Positions 35,067 through 45,684 of a stretch of DNA of 64,000 bases are shown here, one piece after another. The DNA is from Apis mellifera (taxonomy: Eukaryota; Arthropoda; Insecta; Hymenoptera; Apidae). The notes under the pieces were generated by a model. It had not been told where the DNA came from. It did no database searches and saw only the letters and a program-made list of their open reading frames with translations. The position numbers and the translations under genes are program-made. The stretch spans positions 1,141,001-1,205,000 of the forward strand of contig NC_037652.1 of NCBI RefSeq assembly GCF_003254395.2. The letters run 5' to 3'. The first letter of the stretch is position 1. Every line of letters starts with the position of its first letter.

Positions 35067-35384
35067 ATGGATCAAATTGTTACAAACACAATGCTTATCT
35101 CCAAGAAAGATCCAAACCATAAGTCAATTTTCTTGAGCCAGCAAATCTCTCTCGTGCGCTTGTCTTTCCTCAGTCAACAGCGAAAGATACTCTTGATCGA
35201 TTTTCCCACTGTTGAACAGAAGCTAGATAGTCCATTGCCTTCTATTTCAGATAATATCAACAGAGGTATCGTGCGCTCGCTTAGGATCCAGGAAGCACAT
35301 GATCCGACAAACTTCCGCGTCAACGCCTCCGGAAAAGTGGAACTGAAGGGATGGAAGAGATCGAAGAGGTTGCGGCGTTGTTAA
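35067..35384 (+). CDS. 105-codon open frame, uncertain
   Basis: ATG at 35067 opens 105 codons with mixed composition. It contains no homopolymer run and is not mirrored by a long minus-strand frame, so it is one of the less artefact-like frames. The C terminus is strongly basic (roughly residues 92-105: KVELKGWKRSKRLRRC). No signal peptide, membrane segment or known motif is recognised. The internal CTATTTCAG could be a splice acceptor, making only the second half exonic. Coding status is unresolved and chance remains likely. Confidence 0.18.
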   Translation: MDQIVTNTMLISKKDPNHKSIFLSQQISLVRLSFLSQQRKILLIDFPTVEQKLDSPLPSISDNINRGIVRSLRIQEAHDPTNFRVNASGKVELKGWKRSKRLRRC

Positions 35385-35473
35385 CGAAAATTAACTTGTT
35401 AAATGGGAAAGACGAGCGAATAGGTTACGTGCTGTGTGTAGAACTCAAGATAAGAAGGAAAGATAGAGTATAA
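35351..35473 (+). CDS. 40-codon short frame, uncertain
   Basis: A second plus-strand frame, one phase away from the longer one, starts at an ATG at 35351 and ends at TAA 35471-35473. Its translation starts MEEIEEVAALLTKINLLNGK and continues DERIGYVLCVELKIRRKDRV. The first half has the acidic, leucine-spaced look of an amphipathic helix. It is short and overlaps another frame, so it is listed only as a small-frame candidate. Confidence 0.12.
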   Translation: MEEIEEVAALLTKINLLNGKDERIGYVLCVELKIRRKDRV

Positions 35474-35560
35474 GTTAGATCAACGATCGTTTTATTGGAG
35501 AAGTTGAAGAAGAGTTTTATTTGTTATTCTTTGCCTCTATCGCGTTCTATCCTTGTTTTT

Positions 35561-35989
35561 GTTTTTAAGCGAATAGAAAATTATTTTCTTTAAATTATGT
35601 TATTAGTTTAATATTTGAATATCCCGCGCTGTATAAATTTCTAAAAATTTCTTTAAATCAATATCGCATCTTTTTCTTTCCTTTTGAATCTTAATGTTCT
35701 CTTTTAAAGCTTTTCTATTCTTTCTTTTCTTTTCTTTTGTTCTTGTTTTACTTCTTAGTTGATAGAATTTAATTGTATAATAAATTATTTTATCACGAAG
35801 AATGAATTGTGTTCAATATTTGAACATCTCATATTCAAACCTTTATATTATAAATTATTAAAATAACTACTTTCTTTTGTTTTCTTTTGTCTACTTAATC
35901 TCTAAAAACATTATTTCATTTTAATTCGTAATTCTGATATTATTTTATTTAAAATTATTGAAGATTCCGTAAATTTAATATAATTCTAA
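35561..35989. other. AT-rich spacer, no gene
   Basis: T-rich with TTCTTTTCTTTTG words around 35716 and 35874. No gene. Confidence 0.55.
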
Positions 35990-36545
35990 TTTTTTTCGAA
36001 ATTTTCCTTCAATTTCATATTTTCTCAGAATTTTTCTTCTCTTATTTTAATTCCATTCCTCTACAAATTTATCAATGCCATCTTTTTTAAAATTTTTCTA
36101 TTTACCTTTCAACTCCATTTCTTTTAAAATTTTTCATTTCAATTGTATTTTTTCTTTTTATTTTCATTTTTATTCAGAAATTTCTCTTTTTATTTAAATC
36201 TCACTTTCTAAGATTTTTCTATATATTTCCCTTCAAATTTTAAGAGAAATAACGTTCGTTCTTCAAAACTTTTCTTCTTTAAAATATCACTCAAACTAAT
36301 TTATAGTCGAAATCAACTTTCACTGCAGCCCTATTCGTCTGTTCTTTTATCCTCATTTCTTTAAGAATTTCCTTGATCTGATCCTATAAAATGTTTCTTG
36401 AAGAGAAAAAAAAAAGAAAGAATCAAGAAGAAAAAAAATTTTAATTTCACATCCTTTAAAAATTTTTTCTCATCCTTCAATTCAATTTCTCTCAAGCTTC
36501 TTTTCATATCAAATTCGTTTCCCTTGAAATATCACTCGAACTAAT
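35990..36545 (+). repeat. Degenerate pyrimidine-rich array
   Basis: AATTTTTC or close variants recur near 36000, 36031, 36089, 36126, 36177, 36213 and 36460, commonly followed by TTCAATTTC-type words. The strand is pyrimidine-rich over about 550 bases. Read in reverse complement it resembles the purine-rich array at 13115-13850 (GAAAATTGAAAAT words), so the two may share an origin or mechanism. Confidence 0.45.
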
Positions 36546-36995
36546 ACACAATCTCGAAACAACGTCCTTCGTTTCATCTCCCTTCGTTCACCGCCTCGTC
36601 CTCATTTTCTTACGAATTTTCTGTATCCGTGTAAATATTCTTCCAAGAGAAAAAAAACGAGGAGCCAAGGGAGAAAAAAAGAGTGAAGAAAAAGGAGAAA
36701 AAATAGTCTGGATCATCCATCACGGTTCTCATCAGCCGCTGTTAACTGATCCACTTCAAAAGGTACACCAATACTGACGCCCGATTGTGCAACTATGCGC
36801 GCCGCTGAAGAGAAGCAAACGAGCGGTCATGACAAGATTGATGTGCATTTTGGGTGCACCGACGAATAATTGATTTTCGAGTCGACCAACGATCTCGATC
36901 ATCCTGCCAGCCAGGAGATGGACGTGCCTCGCGATCTGCATCGTATATTATCAACGGGATCACTGAGGGGGGGGTTGGAGGACGAGGGGGTTGGA
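36546..36995. promoter_or_regulatory. GC island with G8 run and minus-strand acceptor-like signal
   Basis: CpG-containing island, densest at 36715-36990. It has a G8 run at 36967-36974 that is, on the minus strand, a C-rich tract ending in CTCAG, a plausible splice acceptor. Downstream on the minus strand two phases are open for about 55-60 codons (36941-36756). None has a recognisable domain. See findings. Confidence 0.3.
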
Positions 36996-37075
36996 AAAAA
37001 CGACTTCATAATATTTGCTTACACCAAGTTTCTTTCTTTTTCAATTTTTTTTCCTAACTTTATTTTTTTTCTTTT

Positions 37076-37107
37076 ATAATAATAATAATAATTATTATTA
37101 TTATTAT
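37076..37107. repeat. 32-bp perfect palindrome of AAT/ATT repeats
   Basis: An (ATA)n run switches to (ATT)n so that 37076-37107 is exactly self-complementary without a loop. It lies in AT-only DNA just after an island. Likely cruciform- or hairpin-prone and hypervariable in length. Confidence 0.9.
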
Positions 37108-37109
37108 TA

Positions 37110-38624
37110 GGTTTTTCTATTAGAGTGACATTGTTAATGGCTTTTACAAAATTGAAAAAATAAGTTAATCATTTTTCAGTTTTTCGAAATATTATAGAAT
37201 GGAAAAAGAGGAAATAAGAATGATAATTAAATGAGGGAAAGGAAATTGGTTTAGTAATTGGTTAATGGTTTTATTATCTTGTTATACTTTTAAAATAAAA
37301 ATAATGTCGAAGATAATAAAATTTTAATTTTTATTAATTATTGATTTTTTACGAATAATTTTGTTATCTCGATTAAAAAGATAATTTATAAAAGTTCAAT
37401 GATTTATTGAATTAAACATTTTAAACATTCATAATTTAAAATCTTTTAAAATGTTCAAGTTCAATTTCGTTGTTAACTAAAGTAAAAATATTTGAAAAAC
37501 TAACTCAAATAAATGGAAAAAATAAAACATAGCTTGTAAAAAAAAAAATAAATAAATAAAGATAGAAAAAGTTAAAAGAACTAGAAAAACCACAGACCAA
37601 AAAAGTAAAAATATAAAACACAAATTTAAAAGAAAAAAAGTAAACAAAATAAAAAATGGAAAAGAGAGGATAAATAAAAAGATTAAAAGAATAAAAAAAA
37701 TATAACGTTTAAAGTTTTATTCGCAAAATCTGATCCGATGGTAACTTTATTTTCAAACAAAATAGTTATAAGTAGATATTGATTTTACAGGAACAAGTGA
37801 TTCAGATAAATAACGAGTCGTACGAGGGAAAAGTAAAATTGACTGGCGAGCTTTGAAATCGTTTGCCAAGAAATGACTTAGTCAATAGTTTAACGAATTA
37901 CACATCATAAGAAAAATCTCCAAAATTTTTCAATAAATAAACTTTTATTTCATTCAATTAATTAAAATTCTTTTGGAAAGGAATTTTCTTCCCTTTCGCA
38001 ATATTTCTTTTATTTCAATTTAAATGAAACAAACTTTTAAAGTTACTTAAACAAATTAATATAATGTATGACATAAAATAAATCATCCTTAGATTATTGA
38101 ATATAAAAAAAATTCTTCAATTTTTCAATTTTTCAATCCTTTCAAACTTTTTAAATTTTCTTTCAATAAAAAACTTTTTATTCAATTCATTCAACGAAAA
38201 ATTTCTTTTAAAAAATTCTTATCTTTCCTATATTATTTTCTTTTTCTTTCTACATTCCATTTACCCCAATTTAACTCTTTACTACTGAGATAGAATCTAA
38301 AATACTCTACTCTACTAATTCTTATTTTTTTTCTTATTTTCTATGTAACTTTATCTTTTCGTATAAATATTATATATTTTTTACAAGATAATCAACGTGA
38401 TTAATTTGCTCATATTATTGAATAAAATTATTATTATTAATAAATATGAGATGGAGTCTTTACATAATGTAAAAATGTAAATTATTGTACATATATGTAT
38501 TATTTATAATTAAATTAAAATTAATTAGAGATAAAATTAATATATAATTTATAATACAATATTTAAGTAGTAAGTAAAGTAAGTTTTTAGTAAAGTATTT
38601 TTTTATTATGTATCTCTTTTACAC
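37110..38624. other. AT-rich spacer, no gene
   Basis: A-rich (37500-37700, AAAAATAAA words), then T-rich. The 38097-38288 plus frame is Phe/Leu/Asn-rich and not credible as a gene. A small GC patch at 37795-37900 has no motif. Confidence 0.55.
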
Positions 38625-38800
38625 AATCAATATATGTAGAACTGTACATATACAAACTTTCTTTTTTAATACAAATTATTTATAATTTAACAAATAATCC
38701 TCAATCGACAATTTCATAACCAACTTTTGTATTTCTTCAATCTCTAAAATCCATTTTTCAAAGATATAACGTTCTATAAATATGATTTTCGAAATCATAT
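38625..38800 (+). repeat. Dispersed repeat R1, copy 5
   Basis: AAATTATTTATAATTTAACA, CTCAATCGACAATTTC, AACTTTTGTATTTCTTCAAT and CCATTTTTCAAAGATATAAC align in order with the R1 core of the copies at 2.98, 27.98 and 61.9 kb. Confidence 0.6.
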
Positions 38801-39079
38801 TTGCATAAAAGAAACTACATTATCGTAAATTTTTATAAAAAAAAATTTTAATATTAATCCAAAATTAAATTGGACACATTTTCAACATAACGTTAAATCT
38901 AAAAATATAACAAAGATTTAAGAAATATCTCTTAAATCTAAAACGTCTATGAATCTAGATTTTATTTCAATCTTGCAAGCCAAAATTAAATAAAATTCTT
39001 AAAATTAATAAAATTTCTTCAACACGCGATACGATTCCAAAATACTTGCAAAAAAAAGGAAAAAAATAATAATATAAAA
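38801..39079. other. AT-rich spacer
   Basis: AT-rich, A-rich at the end (39050-39079). No gene. Confidence 0.6.
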
Positions 39080-39510
39080 AAGATGAATATCGTCAATCAT
39101 TCACACTCCCATCAAAGATTAACCACCTCAGGCTCGAGAATCGTAATAGAAAGTCGCAGAGATCTACAATTTCCTAGGGACGATATCCACGAGGCGCAGG
39201 TTCCAGCGACAGGAAGTCGAGGAATACTTGATAAACCGTCCCCGATAACCACGGTGTACGACTCGCCCGCGTTACGTGGATCTCTCGCATTCATATTTAA
39301 ATTCAATTTCGTCTAGACGCGCCGGCTTCGAATAAAGGACGGTTAAGTGTCGCTGCCCGGGGAGAACTTTGACGAATGAATAACGCCCGTGTCGAAGAAT
39401 TTGCCCTTTTATGAATTAGCCAGCTGGACCCGGGGAGAAATCTTGCGAAGGAGATAGCTGCCAGTTGTTCGATCGTTAAAGCGTGATAAGTTTGAAGGGG
39501 AGGAGGATTG
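39080..39510. promoter_or_regulatory. GC island with E-box-like words
   Basis: CpG-rich island. It contains CCAGCTGG (39420-39427, a perfect 8-bp palindrome with a CAGCTG E-box) and GCTGCCAGTTG nearby. The paired frames 39083-39316 (+) and 39112-39306 (-) are both open and show no motif. Regulatory reading preferred. Confidence 0.35.
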
Positions 39511-41819
39511 ATAAAGTGAAAAAAAAAAAAGGAAGAAGATATAAATGTAGATATTATAGCTTGAATGCATTTGAAGAGATGTAATTTTTTTTTTTTTTTT
39601 TGAAATTTTGAGAAAGATTTTGGTTTAGAAATAGTACATAATATAACGTTTGGGAGAATACTCGAGAATGGAAAGAGATATGTTTGAGGAATGTGATAAA
39701 CTGAAAAAAAAATAAAAAAATAAAAAAAGTGAATATATAAGAATATATGTTATATATATGTAAAATCTTGATTGAAATTTTGCAACTGTGATGTTTTCTG
39801 AATATTTGGAATATTGGAAATGGTACATGCTGTAAAATTTTTAATTATTGAAATATGTATAATAATATTGGAATATGATTTAAATGATTTAAATGACGAA
39901 AAGAAGAGTTCCTCAAAACGTAATCGTCGAGTTTGAGAGAGACAGAGATTGGTAAAATAAATTTATATAATATTATAAGATTTTAAAGAGATTTATAAGT
40001 ATTGTTGATATATACTTGAAATTTAAATAAAAAAAAAAAAGAAATATATATTTTGAAAGAGGTTCTAGCCAAAAAATATTGTATAATATGTAACTTTTTA
40101 TAGTATAAAAGAAAAAAAGCAAAAATAAATCTATAAATACTGCAAGTTCTTGAAGAATGAAATTTTTCAAGTATATTACCTTTTGGAAATATATACAAAT
40201 TTTAAAAAAATTCTTAATTTTCAAATAATGTATAATGTAAATTTTTCTGTAAATTTTTTTGTTTGAAATAAATATGATGCTTAAAATTTGAAAATATTAT
40301 TAAAACGATTTTGAGTTTATTATTGTTATTAGATTGAATTTTATATTTTTGCAAAAACTATAAATCGAGATTAATATATTTTTTAAATATATTAGAATTT
40401 TTTTTAATGTAGTGTAATTTAATATTTTATTAAAGTCTGTTAAAAAATTAATTAATTTAATTTAATATATATTAACAATATTAACAAATTCTATTTAATA
40501 ATTTTAACTTTAATTTAATTGAAATTGAAAATTCATATTTTTGCTAATTTTATTAAATAGAATTAATTAAATATAGTTATTTATGCTTTTTATGATTTTG
40601 AAATTATAGTTATATTATCAAAATCGTTAAAAAATATTTAGTAAAAAAAATTCTAGTATAAAATTCTAATCTCTTTTAATATATTTAATAATTTCACATT
40701 TTCTTTTTTGAATAAATATTATCATTATAATGAAAGAAAGAGTTTTAAAAAATGTTATAAAATGAAAAGTCTTAATAATCTCATAATCTTAAAAGTCTCA
40801 TAAGTCTTAATATCCCTTGTGACTGCAAATTGTCTGTATTTTAATAAACGTTGAAAATGAAGAAAATAAAGAAACTAAGGGAAAAAATATAAAGAAAAAA
40901 AATTATAAAAATTTCTCTTGTGACTCTGGTTTCTCTTTCTTTCAATGAATCTTATGATCAAATAAAAGAGTAAAAATTTGATTAAAGTATATATATATTT
41001 TTTTTATAACTCATAAAATTTTTTCAAACATCATTACAAATAAAATATTATAAATATTTAAAAAAAAAAACTTTCATTTCTAATGTAAAAATATTGATTA
41101 ATAATTTCAAATCGATTTTTTTAGATTAATTACATCAGAGATCTCTTAAATAAATTTTTGATGAGAAAATAATTGAAGACAACGAAATTTTCATTTCTTC
41201 TTCAATTCTTAGATTTTACGAAAAATACGATAGTAGATAGATCCAAACTTTTTACTAGTAGAAGAACGTTTTCTCTGCAATTTTCTTTTAATAATTATTT
41301 TTACTGTTAAGAAAAAAACTTGTGAAGATTTCATTTTGTTTCGTAACATTGAACGACACAAAAATTTCAATCAATTTCTTTTTTCTTATTTTTAGTTTTT
41401 CATTTATTTTTACCCTTCAATTTATCTAAAAATTTTAATAAAATAACAATCATAAATTAATCTATTAATAATATTATTATAATAATAATATATATATTAT
41501 AATTATATCTACAAATTATGATGTAAAAAATAAATCTAACTTTTTAAAATAAATATTAAAACTGTAAAAATATGTATAAATAATTATTCATAATACTTCA
41601 TATTATATAAAAATTTTCCAAATTATTTTTATTTTAAAAAGTTATTTTAGAAAATTATATTTTCAACATAACAGATTTTAATACATACTCTTTTATTGAA
41701 TCATTTAAGTCGAATCTTGAATCGATAAAATCTTGAAAAATCGTTTTGAATTAAAATTTCTTAAAAAATTATTATTTTTTCCATAACACGCTGCGATACC
41801 AACATTCCAGTCAGCAATA
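39511..41819. other. Long AT-rich spacer, no gene
   Basis: About 2.3 kb without an island, the longest such gap in this half of the window. Poly(T) at about 39585-39600. Frames such as 39625-39828 (-) and 39973-40224 (-) are Phe/Ile/Tyr/Leu-rich from T-rich codons. No gene. Confidence 0.55.
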
Positions 41820-42075
41820 CATATTTTAGATTATAGAACTTCCTCAGGATCGTAATATCATGAATTATAAAGCTTCTATAACTCATAGAGTAAAGAGAGG
41901 GAAACGTGACCGTGCCAATTGGATTGGGTCTTATCTCTGGAATGAAAAATGGAACTGGGACAGACGGACCAAAACCTGGAAATTTCTGGCCAAACAAGAA
42001 TCGAAGAATATCATCAGCGTTTTCCTTTATGATTTAGCATTCGATATTTTATATTGCAATTCAACATTTTAAGAG
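41820..42075. other. Small GC island, both strands open
   Basis: The plus frame 41860-42072 translates to a Trp-rich peptide (IGSYLWNEKWNWDRRTKTW at about residues 22-40). The opposing frame 41761-41997 is Pro/Phe-rich (PGFGPSVPVPFFIPEI). The regular Trp and Pro spacing reflects a degenerate 6-12 bp GGAAYTGGGAC-like DNA periodicity, so this is probably a short decayed minisatellite, not coding. Confidence 0.35.
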
Positions 42076-42660
42076 TCGTTTCAAGAGATCGTATCTTAAA
42101 ATATATGTAATTTTAGATTTTAAATGGATAAAATAAATGGATAAAATTATGATGGTTAGTTTTGATCCATTCATCTTCATAAAATATAGTAAAAGTGTAT
42201 TTTTTTGTTAAACAGAATAATTATAATAATTTTCAAATATAATTGTCTAAAAATATTTAATTTTTGCGATATGTAATTTTTTTTTTGATACAATATCATC
42301 CAATATATTTTCTAAAATAGGAAATATTTGATATTGAAAAAAATAAATATATTTACTTCAATCCTTTTTCTTCCCACTTTTAATAAAAATATTAAAATAT
42401 CAGGATAATTTAGAATAGCAATGTTAAAATATATTTTATTAAAATATAATAATAATTGTATTAAAAGTTACACATATGTACTTATGATTTTTTCAAATTA
42501 ATAACAAATTCAGCAAATAATTTTTTTATCGAACAATTTTTTATTCTATGATTATTTTATCAAATATATAATTATAAGTACATACAAAATATATTTTTTA
42601 CCGTTAAATTTGTTTAATAATATTATTTTGTATAATTTGATTTAAATGAACAATTTCATT
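42076..42660. other. AT-rich spacer
   Basis: AT-rich, no gene. Confidence 0.6.
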
Positions 42661-42676
42661 TACGACATTTGTATCC

Positions 42677-42904
42677 ATGGAATTTAAATTTTTAAATCGA
42701 GGATCATTTCAAATACGTCAAAATGTGAGCTCGTGGCAAAAGCAACGAAACGATCCTATTATTTTTCTTCCGTTTCCGTGGGAAAAGCAAACGGAAGTAT
42801 CAGAGGTCATCGAGCAGGATGTCTCCGCAATGTCGGAAACGGAAGATCGTACCGGACAACATCTGTCTCCGACGTTGTTCCTACTTGCACCGTCATATGT
42901 TTGA
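42677..42904 (+). CDS. 75-codon open frame, best small-frame candidate
   Basis: ATG in fair context (tccATGG) opens 75 codons ending at TGA. The translation begins MEFKFLNRGSFQIRQNVSSW and has mixed composition, no homopolymers, and an acidic middle (EVSEVIEQDVSAMSETEDRT). No signal peptide or domain is recognised. Two other plus phases of the same island are also open (42733-42963, 42819-43091), which weakens the case. Codon use looks more balanced than in neighbouring GC-island frames. The DNA holds three AAACGGAAG words (see below), so a regulatory role is an equal alternative. Confidence 0.2.
   Translation: MEFKFLNRGSFQIRQNVSSWQKQRNDPIIFLPFPWEKQTEVSEVIEQDVSAMSETEDRTGQHLSPTLFLLAPSYV
42767..42845. 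promoter_or_regulatory. Inverted and direct AAACGGAAG words
   Basis: CTTCCGTTT at 42767-42775 and AAACGGAAG at 42789-42797 form a perfect 9-bp inverted repeat with a 13-base loop. AAACGGAAG recurs at 42837-42845. Three copies of a 9-mer in 79 bases is far above expectation. GGAAG is the core of ETS-family sites, and the CGGAAG context is acceptable for several ETS factors. Confidence 0.45.
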
Positions 42905-43720
42905 CGATAATCGATGCCTTTTATTCTCTCGATCCGTCGACAGAAAGTTTGAGTTGGTTTTGAAGGAAAGAATAAGAGGAAATCCTGATTTCATTTTAAT
43001 ATTTTTTCTTGAATTAGAAAGGAAGAATTGGAATAAATTTTATATTTACATTTTTGCTCTCGAATATTTTTTCAAAGAAAATATATTGTAATAGAAAAAA
43101 ATATGTACATAATTTTTTTCATGAGATTTATGACAATTATATTTAAAGATCTAAAGATAAATTTTTAAGTTGACCTTTTGATTTTATTTGATACAATATA
43201 AATATGTGCAATAAATAAATAAAGTGTAAAATATGTTTTGAAATGTAAAAATATATGAATGTAATATAAATATTAGCCATTAAATAAAATATTATAGAAA
43301 TAGATCTCATATTAAAAGATTATAAAATAACTTATTAAAATTATTGAAAAAAATTTTATTTGAATTGAATTTTAATTGAATTGATTCTTAATCCTTTTAA
43401 AATATTAAAATAGATAAAATATCTATACAAAAATATAAATTAATTAATTTTCAACCTTTTACAATTTATTATTTGAATTAAAATAATATAGTATAGTATA
43501 TAAAATATTTAAATATACAAATTTGGTCAAATATATTTTCAAACTTTTCATGATTTATGAATATTTTTAGAAAAATAATTTTTCAAATTTTAATCAAATA
43601 GAAGTTTATTCACTCTTAATTCGGTGTATAATCAATTATTTAAAATCTAAATTTTTATCATGGCATTTTTTTTTATATTTATCAATATTTTTCTATTTCT
43701 AAAATCTTGTTAAAAAAGCT
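42905..43720. other. AT-rich spacer
   Basis: Falls quickly to AT-rich after 42960. No gene. Confidence 0.55.
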
Positions 43721-43740
43721 TTTCCTGGAACAAGATTGCA

Positions 43741-43903
43741 ATGGATTCAACGAGTGGGAGTTCAGAAACGACGCGTAGTTCAGACCCCCAACCTCGCCGA
43801 TCCCAAGAACCATTAAAACTAATTTCTGTTTTTCCCTCAGGAAACTCCTAGTTTTACGACACGTTCGCCAATAAAAACAACAGAACGGAAACGAAAATTC
43901 TAA
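43741..43903 (+). other. Candidate exon(s) with strong splice acceptor
   Basis: A GC patch (43725-43960) holds a short frame from ATG 43741 to TAG 43851, starting MDSTSGSSETTRSSDPQPRR with 16 further residues (Ser/Thr/Gln-rich, basic). Inside it lies a well-formed acceptor: CTAAT branch-like word (43819-43823), then TTTCTGTTTTTCCCTCAG ending at 43840. Downstream of that acceptor another phase is open for 20 codons (ETPSFTTRSPIKTTERKRKF) to TAA 43903. An AATAAA-type word follows near 43994. Either a tiny single-exon frame or a short 3'-terminal exon is possible. Neither can be confirmed from sequence alone. Confidence 0.18.
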
Positions 43904-43960
43904 AGTCTAAACAGGGAACCCTTAAAACCCTTCTAGCTAGGATTCTACGTTTCTGTTGAA

Positions 43961-44879
43961 CACATGCTGATCGTAAAAAGAAAATTAGTTAAATAAACTC
44001 GACCAGCTAAAAAGTTTAATAGTTAGAGATTTAATTGACACAGATTTACTTTTTCGGAATATCTTTCTACTTTTTTTGAAAGAATCAGTCATAAAATCTT
44101 CAAAAATGTTGCTAAAAATATTTTAAGATCTTATATTATCAATATTTTTTAAATATTTCTTTCTAATATTTTTTTAATATTTACTAGCTAATTTAATATA
44201 TAATATATTTTGTACATGTTATATTTGGTTATATAATTATATAAAATAATATAATAATAATGTGATACTAGATACATTAAATATTATAACATCAAAAAAT
44301 CAATATGAATATATTCTTCTCATATAGTTTTCAATATAATATTAACTATTTATGTAATAATTATGATATAATAATTTATTTAACAGCTAATATATTCTGT
44401 TATCTTAATGGTTAATGTAATTAGCTTGTATGATCATTATATATATTTACATCAAATTAAACAATCATATTATGTATTGTTCAAACTAAATTAAAAAATT
44501 AATTAATATAAGAAAATTATTGATCTTTCATGATTAAAGATCCTTTTTTTATATAATTAATTAAATTTTAAATTATCATTAGTAATAATAGAAACATATT
44601 TTTCACAATATTTATACAGAACATAACATATCATCTATAAATTATAGATAACATGTAACTAAATTCCAAATCTATATCATCAAAAAGAAATATATTTATT
44701 ATTAAATTATTAAATAATTAATTTAAATATTACGTATATTGCAATATCGAGTTTAAAATGAAGATGAGAATTATTTTAACAATATTCTGCAATATATAAA
44801 ATAAATAATAAAATAAATAAATGGAGAAAGTATTCTATAGAATAAAAAATACATTATTATAAAAATTATATATTTAAAA
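43961..44879. other. AT-rich spacer
   Basis: Very AT-rich, no island, no gene. Confidence 0.6.
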
Positions 44880-45245
44880 AGTCAAAACATCGGTCATGGA
44901 ATCTAACCTCAATTTCCAAAAAGACAACTCGCCCTCCTTAAACAAGATTCGTGGAATTCCAGCTTGAAATTCCAAAGGACACGGAGGCAGGCGTATTTTA
45001 TACGTGAACTACAGCTTCCAACATTCGCCCATTCTATCGATCGCGCAATTACACGAAACCATTATGGTATCGTGAATACGTAACTAGAATCGATTCGGAA
45101 AACGAGTGCGCCGCGCGGGACACGCGCCATTTTGAATAGCGCGCTTCCTCCAATGAAATTATGCGCTCACAAATGCAATTCATTCGCGACGTTCAGCGTA
45201 CGATTTCTCTAGTAAAATCTGAATTCACTTGTGGCAACTTTACGT
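44880..45245. promoter_or_regulatory. GC island without long frames
   Basis: CpG-rich, densest around 45100-45160 (CGCCGCGCGGGACACGCGCC). No frame over 60 codons in either strand despite high GC, so stops are frequent. That favours a non-coding regulatory role. GCGCAATTACACG near 45042 and ATGAAATTATGCG near 45155 give homeodomain- or POU-like half sites. Confidence 0.35.
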
Positions 45246-45684
45246 TTGTGTATCTTTCGAAAAGATATATATTCTCTTTGGCATTTCTCTTTGAAGAAAG
45301 AAAATTTAAGTTTAAAGAGTGAAGAGAACGATTAATATTTAAATAATTTGGCGGTTTAATTTTTTTCTTTATCTAATTAATTTAAAAATCGAAATTTCTA
45401 GTATCTTAAAAATTTTGATTTATTAATATCAATATTAATATTCTTGATGTTTCTATTAGTCTCGTTAGAGAAATTGAAAAGAAATTTTTAAAGATGAAAA
45501 GAACGATTAATATTTAAATGATGATTTTAAGTTAATTTATATTTTTTTACATAATTAATTTAAAAATCAAAGTAATTAATATCTTGATAATTCTGATTCA
45601 ACTGAAACTTTGAAAATTTTTCAAAATATTTGAATTTATTTTTTGCCATATATATAATTCAATTCTTAGAATATCTCTATTCTT
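45246..45684. other. AT-rich spacer with internal duplication
   Basis: AAAGAGTGAAGAGAACGATTAATATTTAAAT (45316-45346) and AAAGATGAAAAGAACGATTAATATTTAAAT (45491-45520), each followed by a similar GCGGTTTAATTTTTTTC / ATTTTAAGTTAATTTATATTTTTTT block, form a local direct duplication about 174 bp apart. No gene. Confidence 0.6.

Larger units (their letters stand above)
35000..35560. promoter_or_regulatory. GC island with two plus-strand frames
   Basis: Island of moderate GC, less CpG-biased than others and with a balanced codon-like texture. Two overlapping plus-strand frames are listed separately. A CTATTTCAG acceptor-like word lies at about 35242-35250. Confidence 0.3.
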
